Assembly: GCF_000826545.1 (NCBI RefSeq)
Contig: NZ_CDME01000015.1
Location: 832,695 to 896,694, forward strand
Source: Kibdelosporangium sp. MJ126-NF4
Lineage (GTDB): Bacteria > Actinomycetota > Actinomycetes > Mycobacteriales > Pseudonocardiaceae
Direction: 5' to 3'
DNA: 64,000 bases
In this document: positions 1 to 11,866 of the stretch, piece by piece
How the letters are laid out: every line of letters starts with the position of its first letter
Position numbering within the stretch: the first letter of the stretch is position 1
Notes under the pieces: generated by a model
The model's database searches: none
The model's input: the letters and a program-made list of their open reading frames with translations, nothing else
What the model was told of the DNA's origin: nothing
Position numbers and translations under genes: made by a program

Positions 1-1
1 C

Positions 2-646
2 CGCGTCGGCGGGTTGAAGGAGGACCTTCCGCTCGGCTGGCTCGACCGGGTCCGCGTTGCCATCGACGAGGTCCGGCACGGCACGCGTGAGGTCGAGAAG
101 CTCATCAGGGACAACGAGATCTTCCACGCCCGTACCCGCGGTGTCGGCGTGCTGACACGCGAACACGCTGCCGCGTACGGTGTTTCCGGTCCGATCGCAC
201 GAGCCAGCGGGCTGGATTTCGACCTGCGCCGCGACGAGCCGTACCTGGCGTACGACGAGCTGGACATTCCTGTGGTGACCCGGACCGAGGGCGACTGCCT
301 CGCCCGGTTCGAGTGTCTCGCCGACCAGGTGCACGTGTCGCTGGACCTGGCGGCCGCGTGTGCCGACCGGCTGGCCGCGTTGCCGCCCGGCCCGATCAAC
401 GTGCGGACGCCGAAGATCCTCAAGGCACCGGCCGGGCACACGTACGCGTGGACGGAGAATCCACTCGGGATCAACGGGTACTACCTGGTGTCCCGCGGCG
501 AGAAAACGCCGTGGCGGATGAAACTGCGCTCGGCATCGTTCAACAACGTACAGGCGATTCCGGAGTTGATGCGAGGTTCGTTGCTCGCCGACATGATTGC
601 CATCCTCGGTTCGATGTTCTTTGTGGTCGGCGACATAGACAAATAG
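2..646 (+). CDS. nuoD: NADH-quinone oxidoreductase subunit D, C-terminal part (cut by window start)
   Basis: This is the C-terminal half of the 49-kDa quinone-site subunit of respiratory complex I. About 214 residues are visible and the family is about 400-440 long, so the gene begins outside the window. The frame is open from base 2 and reads RVGG then EDLPLGW, a typical mid-NuoD segment; the first TTG at 14 is therefore not the start. Later landmarks are [13 protein letters not shown] and the C-terminus ADMIAILGS...GDIDK. It lies on the strand opposite the nuo operon at 2431-10641, which has no nuoD of its own, so the two probably supply one complex. Identity is confident; partnership is inferred. 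Confidence 0.93.
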   Translation, partial: RVGGLKEDLPLGWLDRVRVAIDEVRHGTREVEKLIRDNEIFHARTRGVGVLTREHAAAYGVSGPIARASGLDFDLRRDEPYLAYDELDIPVVTRTEGDCLARFECLADQVHVSLDLAAACADRLAALPPGPINVRTPKILKAPAGHTYAWTENPLGINGYYLVSRGEKTPWRMKLRSASFNNVQAIPELMRGSLLADMIAILGSMFFVVGDIDK

Positions 647-817
647 CAGTAAGTGCGTACCCTTGCCCGACAACAGTTCGGGACTGTACGAATTGGTTGC
701 TCCATCCGGGACTGTTCCCCTTTACGTTTGCCAGTTGTGTATCTGGGCCCGGCCTGGACAGTCCTCTTTGCCGGGAGACGACAACGAGCGTCTCCACTGG
801 CAAGGGATTGGGAGACC

Positions 818-2176
<1,359 letters not shown>

Positions 2177-2180
2177 AAAC

Positions 2181-2228
2181 CCTCGTGAGTGTTTGGGCGA
2201 GTTAGAACTCGCCAAAACACTCACGAGG
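2181..2228. terminator. long inverted repeat, bidirectional terminator (family copy 1)
   Basis: 23-nt arms at 2181-2203 and 2206-2228 with one G-T type mismatch and a 2-nt centre. The outer part of the arm reads CCTCGTGAGTGTTT. It lies between the convergent peptidase and small OB-like gene, 4 bases after one stop codon and directly at the other. The same outer arm occurs at 25423 and 44469. Confidence 0.8.
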
Positions 2229-2429
2229 TCAGTCCAGCGGAAGTGCGATGTGGTTGATGGCCGCGACGCGGCCGTCAACCACACGCATGACCACGCGCTG
2301 ACCGAGCCGGAGCATCCGCAGTCCACTGTGGTCGAACGCGGCCGCGTCGAACGTCATCTGGCTTCCGTCGTCCAGCAGTACTGTGCCGCTGCGTGTTTCC
2401 GGGGAGTAGGTGGCCACGGTCGCCTGCAT
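2229..2429 (-). CDS. small conserved protein, cold-shock/OB-like
   Basis: A 66-residue protein. The start is supported by GGAGG five bases upstream of the ATG. The alternating pattern (ATVATYSPETRSGTVLLDDG ... LGQRVVMRVVDGRVAAI) resembles an all-beta OB-fold or cold-shock-like domain, but the RNP motifs of true CspA are not evident. It follows nuoN by one base on the same strand, so it may be the last gene of the nuo transcript. I do not recognise a specific function; nucleic-acid binding is a guess from the fold-like pattern. Confidence 0.7.
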   Translation of the reverse strand: MQATVATYSPETRSGTVLLDDGSQMTFDAAAFDHSGLRMLRLGQRVVMRVVDGRVAAINHIALPLD

Positions 2430-2430
2430 G

Positions 2431-3858
2431 TCAGCCTCCAGTGGTGATGCCGAGGACGAGCTGTGGCAGCACGGACATCAGGATGGTTCCCAGCGCGGCG
2501 ATCCCGATCGCGGCGGCGACCGGGCGGGCGATGCCGCCGAAGCGAGCGCCGTCCGGCAGCGGGGCGAACAGGCGGGTCGCCCAGGACAGGTAGTAGAACA
2601 GGCCGATCACCGTGTTCACCGCCATGACCACGGCCAGCCAGCCCAGACCGCCGACGATCGCGCCCTGGAAGACCACGATCTTGGCGAACAGTCCGGCGAG
2701 CCCCGGCGGCAGACCGGCGAGACATGCCAGGAAGAACGCCAACGCGACGGCCACCAACGGATGCGTTCTGGCCAGGCCGCGGTAGTCGTCGAGCGCTCCC
2801 CCGCCGTGCTCGCCGACCCAGCCGACGACCGTGATCACCGCGAACACGCCGATGTTCATCACCGCGTAGATGGCCACGTACCCGATCGTCGCCGCGACCA
2901 GTTCGTTCAGCGGGGCGCCACCGCCCGCGGCGCCGAGCGGCGCGAGCATGTACCCGGCCTGCGCGATCGACGACCACGCCAGCAGTCGCATCGCGGTCCT
3001 CTGGCGCAACGCGACGAGGTTGCCGACGGTCATCGACACCGCGGCGAGCACCGCGATCAGCGGGCCCCACACGTTCGCGTACGGCGCGAAACCGACGCTC
3101 AGCACAAGCACCAGCCCGGCGAACCCGGCTGCTTTGGACACCACTGAGAGGAAAGCGGCCACCGCGACCGGTGCGCCCTGGTAGGTGTCCGGTGCCCAGA
3201 AGTGGAACGGCACCGCGGACACTTTGAACCCAAAGCCCACCAACACAAGGACCACGCCGACGGCGGCAACCGACCCGTACGGGGACGGTGTGGCCAGCGC
3301 GACGGCGATCCGGTCGAGGAACAGTGACCGGGTCGCGCCGTAGACCAGGCTGATGCCGAACAGCATCACCGCTGTGGACACCACTGACACCAGGAACATC
3401 TTCACCCCGGCCTCGGACGACCGGCCGTCGTAGCGGCGCAACGCCACCAGCGCGAACAACGGCAGCGACACGACTTCCAACGCCACCAGCAACGTCACGA
3501 GGTCACGCCCGGCCGCGAGGGTCAGTGCCCCGGACAGCGCGGCCATGATCAGGAAGTGGAACTCCCCGGCGGGCAGCCTGGTGTCCCGGATCTCGCTGTG
3601 CGCCATCAGCAGCACGACCGCACCGGCGATCAGCATCACCGTCTGGACCAGCAGGGTGAAGTCGTCGACCACGAACGAGCATGAACTGTCCACACAGAAC
3701 GTCCGACGTGGACTGCCCATCAGCAGGACAGCCTCGGCCACCACGGCGAGCGTCATCCCGGCGACCGGCGCGAGCCGTGGCAGGAACAGGGAAGCCAGGC
3801 CTGCCAGCGCCAGGAGCAGCGGCGGCGCGACGGCCAGGTAGTCGACCGACTGGACCAT
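2431..3858 (-). CDS. nuoN: NADH-quinone oxidoreductase subunit N
   Basis: A 475-residue antiporter-like membrane subunit of complex I with about 14 hydrophobic segments, typical length. The start MVQSVDYLAVAPPLLL is fixed by a one-base overlap with the nuoM stop (TGATG); the longer open frame upstream is only the antisense-frame shadow of nuoM. Conserved features include the charged membrane residues and the segment FHFWAPDTYQGAP. It is the last antiporter-like gene of the operon and probably pumps protons together with NuoL and NuoM. Confidence 0.96.
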   Translation of the reverse strand: MVQSVDYLAVAPPLLLALAGLASLFLPRLAPVAGMTLAVVAEAVLLMGSPRRTFCVDSSCSFVVDDFTLLVQTVMLIAGAVVLLMAHSEIRDTRLPAGEFHFLIMAALSGALTLAAGRDLVTLLVALEVVSLPLFALVALRRYDGRSSEAGVKMFLVSVVSTAVMLFGISLVYGATRSLFLDRIAVALATPSPYGSVAAVGVVLVLVGFGFKVSAVPFHFWAPDTYQGAPVAVAAFLSVVSKAAGFAGLVLVLSVGFAPYANVWGPLIAVLAAVSMTVGNLVALRQRTAMRLLAWSSIAQAGYMLAPLGAAGGGAPLNELVAATIGYVAIYAVMNIGVFAVITVVGWVGEHGGGALDDYRGLARTHPLVAVALAFFLACLAGLPPGLAGLFAKIVVFQGAIVGGLGWLAVVMAVNTVIGLFYYLSWATRLFAPLPDGARFGGIARPVAAAIGIAALGTILMSVLPQLVLGITTGG

Positions 3859-5336
3859 CACAGGCCTCCCAGGTAGAAGCCGACGGCCCCGGCGGTCGGG
3901 GCGAGCAGCAGCCCTGGCCACAGCCCGACCACGAACATCAGCGCCACCAACGGCGTCCACGCCGCGTACTCGATCCGGGTGATGTCGGCGACGCCTGGCT
4001 GCCGGGTGGCCACGCCCTGGACCACACGGCGCAACATCACCAGGAAGTAGGCCGCGGTCAGCACCGCACCGATCCCGGCGACCACCATGTAGACCAGGTA
4101 CAGCGGCCGGTTCAGGCCGGGGGCCGGGTCGAACGCGGCCAGCATGGCAAGCATCTCTCCCCAGAACCCGGCCAGGCCCGGCAGGCCGAAGCTGGCCACG
4201 GCCGCGACGATCAGCAGCACGCTCAGCCGGGGCGCCAGTGCCAGTGTGCCGCCGCCGATCTTGTCCATGTCCGTGCTGCCGAACCGTTCGGCCATCCCGC
4301 CCACCAGGAAGAACAGCAGGCCGGTGATCAGTCCGTGGGCGATGTTGGCGAACAGCGCCGCGTTGATCCCGGCGGCGGTCAGTGTGGAGATCCCGAGCAG
4401 CACGAACCCCATGTGGCCGACGCTGGAGAACGCGATGAGCCGCTTGAGGTTCCGTTGGGCGAGGCACGCGAGCGCCGCGTACACGATCCCGATCACGCCG
4501 AGCGCGCCGAGGAACGGCGCGACGGCCGTGGCGCCGTCCGGCAGGATCGGCACGGCGATCCGGATCAGGCCGTACGTGCCCATCTTGAGCAGAACACCGG
4601 CCAGCAGGACGGATCCGACCGTGGGTGCCTCGCTGTGGGCGTCCGGCAACCAGGTGTGCAGCGGCCACATCGGCACCTTCACCGCGAGCCCGCCCGCCAC
4701 CAGCACGAACGCGATCACCTGCACGGCGTGGCCGATCCCCGCGCCGCCGCGGTCGGCGAGCGCGACGATGTCCAGAGTGGACGTCTGACCGTAGATCACG
4801 AGCAGGCCGACCAGCAGCACACCGGAGCCGAGCAGCGTGTACAGGATGAACTGCCGGGCCGCTGGTCCACGACCGGCGCCGCCCCACCCGGCGATCAGCG
4901 CGTACATCGGGATCAGCACGACCTCGAAGAACACGAAGAACAGCAGCAGGTCGAGAGCCACGAACGTGCCGAGCATGCCGACCTCGGTCAGCAGCACCAG
5001 CGACACGAACGAATGCGGCCGCTGCGGTGTACCGTCCTTGCGTGCCACGTAGACCATGCTGAGGAAGCACAGCAACGCGGTAAGCACCACCAGCGGCACG
5101 GAAACACCGTCCACGCCCAGGTGGAACCTGATCCCGAGTGGCGGAATCCACGGCGCGTCGGTCACCAGGTGCATCCCCGGCTGGGCATAGTCGACCGCGA
5201 AAGCGATCGCCACCGCGATGGCGAACGTGATCCCTGTGGTCAGCATGCCGACCAGGACCGCCGACCGTCGCATCCCCAGCACCACAAGGCAACCGGCCAA
5301 CGGCACGGCGAGCACCAGGACAGGCAGGACACTCAT
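3858..5336 (-). CDS. nuoM: NADH-quinone oxidoreductase subunit M
   Basis: A 492-residue proton-pumping membrane subunit of complex I, about 14 membrane helices, normal length. The start [15 protein letters not shown] overlaps the nuoL stop by four bases (ATGA). Family marks are FHLGVDGVSVPLV near the N-terminus, the membrane FFEVVLIPMY segment with its conserved Glu, and MWPLHTWLPDAHSEAP with the conserved helix-7 region. It is translationally coupled to nuoL and nuoN. Confidence 0.97.
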   Translation of the reverse strand: MSVLPVLVLAVPLAGCLVVLGMRRSAVLVGMLTTGITFAIAVAIAFAVDYAQPGMHLVTDAPWIPPLGIRFHLGVDGVSVPLVVLTALLCFLSMVYVARKDGTPQRPHSFVSLVLLTEVGMLGTFVALDLLLFFVFFEVVLIPMYALIAGWGGAGRGPAARQFILYTLLGSGVLLVGLLVIYGQTSTLDIVALADRGGAGIGHAVQVIAFVLVAGGLAVKVPMWPLHTWLPDAHSEAPTVGSVLLAGVLLKMGTYGLIRIAVPILPDGATAVAPFLGALGVIGIVYAALACLAQRNLKRLIAFSSVGHMGFVLLGISTLTAAGINAALFANIAHGLITGLLFFLVGGMAERFGSTDMDKIGGGTLALAPRLSVLLIVAAVASFGLPGLAGFWGEMLAMLAAFDPAPGLNRPLYLVYMVVAGIGAVLTAAYFLVMLRRVVQGVATRQPGVADITRIEYAAWTPLVALMFVVGLWPGLLLAPTAGAVGFYLGGL

Positions 5337-7015
5337 CGCAGGATCACCACCCCCACGGCGATCACCACGACCCCGGCGAGCACGGCCGTGATGTAGTACT
5401 GCGGATTCCCGTTCTGTGTCAGGCGCAGCAACCCACCCAGGGACCGGGCTCCGCGTCCCGTGCCGCGGACGGTCCCGCCGACCACGGAATCGTCGGCTCG
5501 CGCGACGCCGTCCGCGAGCCGCATGACGCCTCGTGCCACCGTTCGTTCGTAGATCTCGTCCGTGCCGAACGCGGACGCGAACACTCCCCGTGCGCGCCCC
5601 AACGCGTCGGCAGGGTCCCTGGCCGGGTCTCGTCGCCAGATCACGTACACCGCCGCCGCACCGGTCCCGGCCAGTACCAACGACAACACCGCGCTGGTCA
5701 GTTCCGGCCGCAACGAGTCGAACCACAGTCCGGCGAAACCGAGCAGCAACGCGGCCACAGCCAGCAGGACCAACGGGACGGTCATGATCTTCGAGGATTC
5801 CCTGGCGTCCGGTCCGGACCCGAAGAACGTCCGCAGCCACGCCCGGGTCGTGTACGCGGCCGTCAGCCCGACTGTCAGCAGCAGCCCGGCGAACACGAAC
5901 CAGTTGTGCGCGTGTTCGGCCGCGGCGACGACAGCGTCCTTGCTGAAGAACCCCGCGGTCGGCGGAATACCTGCCAGCGCGGCGAATCCGACGGTCATGG
6001 TGAGGAACGAGACCGGCATCCGCCGCCGCAGCCCACCCATCCGTGCCATCAGGTTGCTGCCGACCGCGATGATGACCGAGCCCGAGCACAGGAACAACAG
6101 GGCCTTGAACGCCGCGTGGGACAACAGGTGCGCGATCGCCTGCGTCCGGCCGCCGACCGCCAGCGCCGCGAACATCACGCTGAGCTGGCTGATCGTGGAG
6201 TATGCCAGTACCCGTTTCAGGTCGTCGGTGGCCAGTGCGGCGAGCGCGGCGCCCAGCATGGAGATCACCGCGATCACGGCAAGGACGTCCAACGCCAGCG
6301 GCGCCGCGAGGAACACCGGGTACAGCAACGCCACCACGTACGCACCGGCCGCGACCATGGTCGCCGCGTGGATCAGCGCGCTGACGGGCGCGGGCCCGGC
6401 CATGGCGTCGGGCAGCCAGCTGTGCAGCGGGAACTGGGCCGCCTTGCCCACGACCCCGACCAGGAGCAGCAGTGCCGCGGTCAGCACGGTGCCCGAGGAC
6501 ATCGTGGGCACGGCGGCGAGGACGTCCGTGATCCGGAACGACCCGGCCGCGACGCCCAGTACGAAGATCCCGAACAGGAACCCGACGTCACCGAAGCGTG
6601 TCATCAGGAACGACTTCACCGCGGCGGCCGACGCGGACGGTTTCTCCCAGTGGTGCCCGATCAGGAAGTACGAGCAGACACCCATGATCTCCCAGCCCAC
6701 GTAGAGCATGAGCAGGTCGGCGGACAGCACCACGGTCAGCATCGCGAGCGTGAACAGCCCGACCAGGGCCGCGAACGTCGGATACCGCACGTCGTGCTTC
6801 ATGTAGCCGATCGAGTAGATCTGGATCGCCAACGCGACCAGCGTGACCATGACAGCCACGGTCGAGGACAGCTCGTCCACCCGCAGGCCGATCGTGATCG
6901 GGACCGTCCCGGTCGGTGTCAGTGGCACACGCGTTTCGAACGACTCCAGGAACGCCAGGACAACGGCTCCGGCCGCGCTGATCGCGGTCCCCAGCACCGC
7001 CAGCAGCGCCGTCAT
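5333..7015 (-). CDS. nuoL: NADH-quinone oxidoreductase subunit L
   Basis: A 560-residue antiporter-like subunit. The start [16 protein letters not shown] overlaps the nuoK stop by four bases (ATGA). Conserved family segments are present: [36 protein letters not shown] and FFSKDAV. The protein is short for NuoL (usually 600-690): the first membrane helix region seems reduced and the C-terminal lateral helix region is compact. No longer in-frame start fits without running through nuoK. Function as a proton channel is likely retained. Confidence 0.95.
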   Translation of the reverse strand: MTALLAVLGTAISAAGAVVLAFLESFETRVPLTPTGTVPITIGLRVDELSSTVAVMVTLVALAIQIYSIGYMKHDVRYPTFAALVGLFTLAMLTVVLSADLLMLYVGWEIMGVCSYFLIGHHWEKPSASAAAVKSFLMTRFGDVGFLFGIFVLGVAAGSFRITDVLAAVPTMSSGTVLTAALLLLVGVVGKAAQFPLHSWLPDAMAGPAPVSALIHAATMVAAGAYVVALLYPVFLAAPLALDVLAVIAVISMLGAALAALATDDLKRVLAYSTISQLSVMFAALAVGGRTQAIAHLLSHAAFKALLFLCSGSVIIAVGSNLMARMGGLRRRMPVSFLTMTVGFAALAGIPPTAGFFSKDAVVAAAEHAHNWFVFAGLLLTVGLTAAYTTRAWLRTFFGSGPDARESSKIMTVPLVLLAVAALLLGFAGLWFDSLRPELTSAVLSLVLAGTGAAAVYVIWRRDPARDPADALGRARGVFASAFGTDEIYERTVARGVMRLADGVARADDSVVGGTVRGTGRGARSLGGLLRLTQNGNPQYYITAVLAGVVVIAVGVVILR

Positions 7016-7326
7016 TGCCTGTCCTCGGCCAGTTCGGTGAGCGCGTCGACCGCGATCGTGGCCCGGTTGCGGAAGACCTGCAGCACGATGGCCAGGCCGA
7101 GGCCGACCTCGGCGGCCGCGATGACGATCACGAACAGGGTGAGGATCTGCCCGGAGCCCAGTTTGTCCGCGAGCCACACGTCGAACGCGACCAGGTTGAG
7201 GTTGACGGCGTTGAGCATCAGCTCGACCGACATGAGCACCAGGATCGCGTTGCGCCGTGCGAGCACACCGTAGACGCCGATGGAGAACAGCAGCGCCGAC
7301 AGCACGGCCGGGTACACGACGTGCAT
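7012..7326 (-). CDS. nuoK: NADH-quinone oxidoreductase subunit K
   Basis: A 104-residue MrpC-like subunit with three membrane helices. The conserved membrane glutamates are in [10 protein letters not shown] and [11 protein letters not shown], as required for proton transfer in this subunit. The ATG shares one base with the nuoJ stop and the stop overlaps the nuoL start. Length is normal. Confidence 0.96.
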   Translation of the reverse strand: MHVVYPAVLSALLFSIGVYGVLARRNAILVLMSVELMLNAVNLNLVAFDVWLADKLGSGQILTLFVIVIAAAEVGLGLAIVLQVFRNRATIAVDALTELAEDRQ

Positions 7327-7850
7327 CAGCCGTCACCGTCCTTCGGCGGACCGATGTCCGTGCGGGACAGCACGATCGCACCGACCAGCGCGGCCAGCAG
7401 CAGCACGGACAGCACTTCGAACGGCAGCACCCAGTACCGGAAGATGCCTGCCCCGATCCCGCTCGCCGACCCGGCGGTGGACTCGCCGACGTCGAAGTAG
7501 GCGTCGCCGAAGCCGCTGACCACCACGGTCACCAGCACACCGGCCGTGGCCACGGCGACCACCACCGCCGCGGGCTTGTTGCGGCTGTCCACATCGGATG
7601 ACGGGCCGATCGGCGCGCGGGTCAGCATGATCCCGAACAACAGCAGCACGACGACCGCGCCGACGTAGATCAGCACCTGCACCCACGCGACCAGTTCGGC
7701 TGTCAGCACGAGGAAACACGCGGCGATCGCGCCGAAACTCACCACGAGGTACAGCGCCGCCCGGACAAGCTGACGCGTGGTCACCACCAGGACTCCGGAC
7801 CCCAACGCGACCACACCGAGAAGGACGAACACGATCTCCGCGGCGGTCAC
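7326..7850 (-). CDS. nuoJ: NADH-quinone oxidoreductase subunit J
   Basis: A 174-residue membrane subunit with five hydrophobic helices. [19 protein letters not shown] matches the conserved helix-3 segment whose distortion is linked to coupling. The GTG start overlaps the nuoI stop by four bases (GTGA). The C-terminal tail after DIGPPKDG is short. Confidence 0.95.
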   Translation of the reverse strand: MTAAEIVFVLLGVVALGSGVLVVTTRQLVRAALYLVVSFGAIAACFLVLTAELVAWVQVLIYVGAVVVLLLFGIMLTRAPIGPSSDVDSRNKPAAVVVAVATAGVLVTVVVSGFGDAYFDVGESTAGSASGIGAGIFRYWVLPFEVLSVLLLAALVGAIVLSRTDIGPPKDGDG

Positions 7851-8305
7851 GGCGCCTCACCCGGCTCGATTTCCGGTGGCGGCGGCACCGTTTTCATCCA
7901 CTCGCCGAGCAGGTCCATCTCGTGGGTCAACGCACCGATCTGGTGTTCGGCGTACTCGAACTCCGGTGACCAGAACAGCGCGTCGAACGGGCACACCTCG
8001 ATGCAGATCCCGCAGTACATGCACAGGGAGAAGTCGATCGCGAAGCGGTCGAGCACGTTGCGGCTGCGTTCCCTGCCGCCCTCGACCACCGCGGGCAACG
8101 TCTCCTTGTGCGACTCGATGTAGATGCACCAGTCCGGGCACTCCCGCGCGCACAGCATGCAGGACGTGCAGTTCTCGGCCAGCAACCCGATCACGCCCCG
8201 GCTGCGGGGCGGCAGGTCCGGTCTCACTTCGGGGTACTGCCGGGTGACCGACCGGCGCGTCATCGTCCGTAGGGTGACCGCGAGGCCTTTGAGCAGCCCT
8301 TTCAT
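7847..8305 (-). CDS. nuoI: NADH-quinone oxidoreductase subunit I (two [4Fe-4S])
   Basis: A 152-residue ferredoxin-like subunit of the hydrophilic arm. Two complete cluster motifs are visible, [12 protein letters not shown] and [12 protein letters not shown], for clusters N6a and N6b that pass electrons to NuoB. The ATG overlaps the nuoH stop by four bases. Since nuoEFG are absent here, these clusters would have to receive electrons from something other than the standard NADH module, for example a ferredoxin; that is inference. Confidence 0.96.
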   Translation of the reverse strand: MKGLLKGLAVTLRTMTRRSVTRQYPEVRPDLPPRSRGVIGLLAENCTSCMLCARECPDWCIYIESHKETLPAVVEGGRERSRNVLDRFAIDFSLCMYCGICIEVCPFDALFWSPEFEYAEHQIGALTHEMDLLGEWMKTVPPPPEIEPGEAP

Positions 8306-9261
8306 GTCATCGCCACCTTCACCACACCGGTCAGGGCGAGCTGGCCGAGGCTCAGCGGAACGAGCACCTGCCACGCCAGCTTCTGCAGCTGGTCGGCGCG
8401 CAGCCGGGGATTGCTGACGCGCAGCCAGATCACCACGAAGGCCAGGACGAAAAGCTTGATCAGGAACCAGACCGGGCCCAGTCCCTCGTCGCCGAACGGG
8501 CCGCGCCAGCCGCCGAGGAACAACACCGTGGTCAACGCGCACAGCACGACGATCCCGGCGTACTCGGCCAGCAGGAACAGCGCGAACCGCAGCCCGGTGT
8601 ACTCGGTGTAGGGGCCGAGCACGATCTCCGAGTCGGCGACGGGCATGTCGAACGGCGGCCGGTGCAGCTCGGCCAGCCCGGCGACGAAGAAGATCAGCAG
8701 CGCGGGCGCCTGCCAGGCCAGCCACCACGGCGACCAGGCCTCGACGATCCCGGACAGCGACAGCGTGCCCGCCGCCATGGCCACCGACGACGCCGCGAGC
8801 ACCAGCGGCAGCTCGTAGGCCATCAACTGGGCCGCGCTGCGCAATCCACCCAGCAGCGCGTACTTGTTGCCGCTGGACCACCCGGCCATCACCGATCCGA
8901 GCACACTCACGCTCATCACGGCGAGCACGAAGAACAGCCCGATGTCCAGGTCGATCGCGACCAGCCCGGGACCGACCGGAATGACGACAAGCACGATCAT
9001 GTACGGCAGCAGGGCCACGGCCGGGGCCAGGGAGAACACCGTGCGGTCGGCCTGTGTGGGCACGACGTGTTCCTTCTGGACGAACTTCACGCCGTCCGCG
9101 ATCAGCTGCGCCCAACCGTGGAATCCGCCCGCGTGCATCGGCCCCAGCCGGGCCTGCATGTGCGCCATGGCCTTGTGTTCGAGCTGCCCGACCAGCAGCG
9201 GCAGCAGCAGGAAGGCTGCGACCACCAACACCAGCCGCAGCACGATCTCCAGCAGCGTCAT
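8302..9261 (-). CDS. nuoH: NADH-quinone oxidoreductase subunit H
   Basis: A 319-residue membrane subunit forming the quinone tunnel with NuoB and Nuo[20 protein letters not shown] and the loop [20 protein letters not shown] (conserved glutamates and RPPFD) are diagnostic. The ATG overlaps the nuoC stop by four bases, so nothing intervenes where nuoD would usually stand. About eight helices are visible. Confidence 0.96.
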   Translation of the reverse strand: MTLLEIVLRLVLVVAAFLLLPLLVGQLEHKAMAHMQARLGPMHAGGFHGWAQLIADGVKFVQKEHVVPTQADRTVFSLAPAVALLPYMIVLVVIPVGPGLVAIDLDIGLFFVLAVMSVSVLGSVMAGWSSGNKYALLGGLRSAAQLMAYELPLVLAASSVAMAAGTLSLSGIVEAWSPWWLAWQAPALLIFFVAGLAELHRPPFDMPVADSEIVLGPYTEYTGLRFALFLLAEYAGIVVLCALTTVLFLGGWRGPFGDEGLGPVWFLIKLFVLAFVVIWLRVSNPRLRADQLQKLAWQVLVPLSLGQLALTGVVKVAMT

Positions 9262-9749
9262 GGCCGCGTCCAGTTCTCCGGGACGCCCGGCGGCAGGTTG
9301 CGGCGCCGCTTGGGTTTGCTCAGCTCGGTGAGTGACTGGCCGGGGTCGACCTCACCGGGCCACTGCTTGGCCACGCGGCTGGCGAGCACGAAGTCCTTGC
9401 GCAACGGCGTGCCCTCGAAGCCGTCCGGCAGCAGTAGCGGGATCAGGTTCGGGTGCCCGTCGAAGTGCACGCCGAACATCTCGCACGTTTCCCGCTCGTG
9501 CCAGTTCGCTCCTTTGTAGACGATGGTGGCCGTCGGCAGCGTCAGCGCGTCCGGCGGCAGCAGGGTGCGGATCAGCAGGTGCTGCCTCGTGCTCGTGGAG
9601 TAGACGTGGGCGACGATCCGGATGCCGTCGTCGAGTTCGTCCACGGCCGTGAGGAAGTCGAAGAAGTCACAGTGCTGCGCATCCCTGGCGGCGGTGAGCG
9701 CGGCGATCCAATCGCCGGGCGCCACCTCCTCGGTGTCGGCGGCGGCCAT
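9258..9749 (-). CDS. nuoC: NADH-quinone oxidoreductase subunit C
   Basis: A 163-residue 30-kDa-type subunit of the hydrophilic arm. The signature [20 protein letters not shown] and the following [15 protein letters not shown] are clear. It is a free-standing C subunit, not a C-D fusion, and it is followed directly by nuoH. The ATG shares one base with the nuoB stop. Confidence 0.95.
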   Translation of the reverse strand: MAAADTEEVAPGDWIAALTAARDAQHCDFFDFLTAVDELDDGIRIVAHVYSTSTRQHLLIRTLLPPDALTLPTATIVYKGANWHERETCEMFGVHFDGHPNLIPLLLPDGFEGTPLRKDFVLASRVAKQWPGEVDPGQSLTELSKPKRRRNLPPGVPENWTRP

Positions 9750-10273
9750 CAGTCCACCCGCTCGATCGTCGGGAACTGCGGCTTCTCCTGGGCAGGTGAA
9801 CCGCGCTCCGACCACTCCTCGTCGCCGATCTTGGCCTGGAGTTTCATGATCCCGTGCAGCAGGGCCTCCGGCCGGGGCGGGCAGCCGGGCACGTAGACGT
9901 CCACCGGGATGAGCTGGTCGACGCCCTTGGTGACGCAGTAGGAGTCCCAGTACGGCCCGCCGCAGTTGGAGCAGGCGCCGAAGGAGATCACGTACTTCGG
10001 CTCCGGCATCTGTTCGTAGAGCCGCTGCACCGCGGGCGCCATCTTGTCGGTGACCGTGCCCGACACGACCATCAGGTCGGCCTGGCGCGGGCTCGGTGCG
10101 AACGGGATCACCCCGAGCCGGATGAAGTCGTGCCTGCTCATCGAGGTGGCGATGAACTCGATCGCGCAGCAGGCCAGTCCGAAGTTGAACACCCAGAGCG
10201 AGTACCGCCGCCCCCAGTTGAGCAGGAACCGCATCGGCTTCGGAACCTGGTTGATCATCCCGAGATCGGTCAC
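9749..10273 (-). CDS. nuoB: NADH-quinone oxidoreductase subunit B (cluster N2)
   Basis: A 174-residue subunit carrying the terminal [4Fe-4S] cluster N2. The ligands are the tandem cysteines in GLACCAIEF, one in GACSNCGG and one in [11 protein letters not shown]. The GTG start at 10273 overlaps the nuoA stop by four bases (GTGA); a GTG two codons upstream is possible. The C-terminal tail is a little extended. Confidence 0.95.
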   Translation of the reverse strand: MTDLGMINQVPKPMRFLLNWGRRYSLWVFNFGLACCAIEFIATSMSRHDFIRLGVIPFAPSPRQADLMVVSGTVTDKMAPAVQRLYEQMPEPKYVISFGACSNCGGPYWDSYCVTKGVDQLIPVDVYVPGCPPRPEALLHGIMKLQAKIGDEEWSERGSPAQEKPQFPTIERVD

Positions 10274-10641
10274 GCCCACGACAGGACCCCCTTGCGCCAG
10301 GCATAGAGGATTCCGACGGCAAGGAATCCCAGGAACACGAACATTTCGATCAAGGTGGCGGCGCCGAATCCCGGCGCCGCGAAAACCGTCGCCCACGGGA
10401 ACAGGAACACCGCGTCGACGGCGAAGACCACGTACAGGAACGTGAAGACGTAATAACGGACGTACGACTGCGCCCAGCCGCCGCCGACGGGGTCGACACC
10501 GCACTCGTAGGTGAGCAGTTTCTGCGGCGTCGGCCGGGCGGGCCGCAGCAGCCGGTTCGCCGTCAGTGCGACCGTGACGAACACAGCGCCGACTACCAGG
10601 AGCAACGCGATCAGTCCGTATGCTCCGAAGTAGCCGTGCAC
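10270..10641 (-). CDS. nuoA: NADH-quinone oxidoreductase subunit A
   Basis: A 123-residue membrane subunit with three helices. [12 protein letters not shown] (the conserved cysteine loop that lines the quinone cavity) and [14 protein letters not shown] (membrane acidic residue) identify it. I choose the GTG at 10641 because GGAGG lies eight bases upstream; a GTG at 10650 overlaps that ribosome site. It is the first gene of the ten-gene operon. Confidence 0.92.
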   Translation of the reverse strand: MHGYFGAYGLIALLLVVGAVFVTVALTANRLLRPARPTPQKLLTYECGVDPVGGGWAQSYVRYYVFTFLYVVFAVDAVFLFPWATVFAAPGFGAATLIEMFVFLGFLAVGILYAWRKGVLSWA

Positions 10642-10901
10642 TGCGGTCACCTCCGCCGAGGACAGCGCCGTGTGTGTTGGATCACATCATGGTGGTTTTC
10701 GCACCCTTTCGTCCACCGGAAGTCGGCAGGACAGGGATTGCCGAAGGTCATAAGCCTTAGTACTGGTACGAGCGGTAAGGGGACCCACCTCACACGGCCC
10801 ATAAGGCTCACCCTTTAGGGTGTCCGCGTGCATTTCGATTCGATCTCGAACCGATCACTACTTGTGGCCTCACGGTCAGTCACGTCCCTGGATTCGACAA
10901 G
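10642..10901. promoter_or_regulatory. divergent intergenic region, nuo operon / DMT transporter
   Basis: This 260-base region must hold the nuo promoter (minus) and the promoter of the plus-strand transporter. I see one small dyad, CACCC-TTTA-GGGTG at 10809-10822, and an AT-richer stretch around 10740-10815. No clear consensus promoter or known operator was recognised. Confidence 0.4.
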
Positions 10902-11786
10902 GTGACGTTCTGGCTCGTGGCGGCCGTAGCCGGAGCCCCGCTCGTCGCACTGGGTGCCGCGCTGCAGCAGAACGCGGCCGTGCACTGCAAGAGCCTCGGG
11001 TTCCTGCGCCTGCTGGGTCAGTTGTTCCGCAGGCCGAAGTGGCTGCTCGGCTCGGCCACGACGCTGTGCGGCGCCCTGATGCACATCGTCGCGCTGTCCA
11101 ACGGCCCGCTCACGGTGGTCCAGCCGCTGGGCATGAGTGGTCTGCCGATCGCCGTGCTGATCGCGGCGGCCATCGACCGCAGGCGTGTCCGCGCGGCGGA
11201 GATGTTCGGAACGTTCGCGGTGAGCGCGGGGCTGGTCAGCCTGCTCCTGCTGCTCCCGCACGAGTCGTCCCGTCCGACTCTCAACGGCGGTGCCGCGGCC
11301 GTGCTGTCCGGCACGACCCTCGCCATCGTCCTCGGCGCCGCCGTGTTGGCACGCCGCAGCACCGGCGCCGTGAACGCCTTGTTCCTGGCGATCGGCTCGG
11401 GTATCTCCTACGGCGTTTTCGCCGCTCTGACCAGGGTCAGCGGCAGCACAGTGGTCAACGAGATGTCCGCGTCGGTGTTCTGGGTGATCGGCCTGGCCGT
11501 GGTGTTCTGCGCGCTGGGGCTGCTGTTCCAGCAGAACGCGTACCGGAGCGGCCGTTTCGCGTTGAGCTACGCCACGCTGCTGGTCGCCGACCCGATCACC
11601 GGATCACTGATCGGCGTGATCGTGCTGAACGAGCAGCTGCCGAGTTCGTTCATCGCCAACGTCGGCGTGCTCGCCGCGTGCGCGATCACCATCGCGGGCG
11701 TCGTCGTGCTGGCCCGCCTGCACCCGCACCACCACGCCCCAACGGCCCCGCAGACGCCTCCGACCAGGGAACTCGTGTCTGTCTGA
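10902..11786 (+). CDS. DMT-superfamily membrane transporter
   Basis: A 294-residue integral membrane protein with about nine or ten hydrophobic helices in two repeats, the arrangement of EamA/NIPA-like drug-metabolite transporters. AALQQNAAVH in the first repeat is echoed by LLFQQNAYRSGRFALS in the second. A GTG start is used. The C-terminus ends in a short His/Pro-rich tail. Substrate cannot be read from the sequence. It stands alone, divergent from the nuo operon. Confidence 0.85.
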   Translation: MTFWLVAAVAGAPLVALGAALQQNAAVHCKSLGFLRLLGQLFRRPKWLLGSATTLCGALMHIVALSNGPLTVVQPLGMSGLPIAVLIAAAIDRRRVRAAEMFGTFAVSAGLVSLLLLLPHESSRPTLNGGAAAVLSGTTLAIVLGAAVLARRSTGAVNALFLAIGSGISYGVFAALTRVSGSTVVNEMSASVFWVIGLAVVFCALGLLFQQNAYRSGRFALSYATLLVADPITGSLIGVIVLNEQLPSSFIANVGVLAACAITIAGVVVLARLHPHHHAPTAPQTPPTRELVSV

Positions 11787-11866
11787 AAAATCTTGGAACC
11801 GCGTGTCGATGTGTGGCCCGGTCGTTCGACGCGTCAGTGTCACCAACACGGCAGCAGGAGGACGAC

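Noticed and set aside
653..817. N-terminal extension of the subtilisin to 653
   Set aside because: It would place 55 non-signal residues before a clear Sec signal peptide starting at the ATG at 818.
2431..5292. A 953-codon open frame on the minus strand
   Set aside because: Only the last 475 codons are protein-like (nuoN). The rest is the Arg/Gly-rich shadow of nuoM in another frame.
9177..9200. GTTCGA half-site near the nuoH start as a further LexA box
   Set aside because: Only one half-site is present; the partner TCGAAC at the right spacing is missing.
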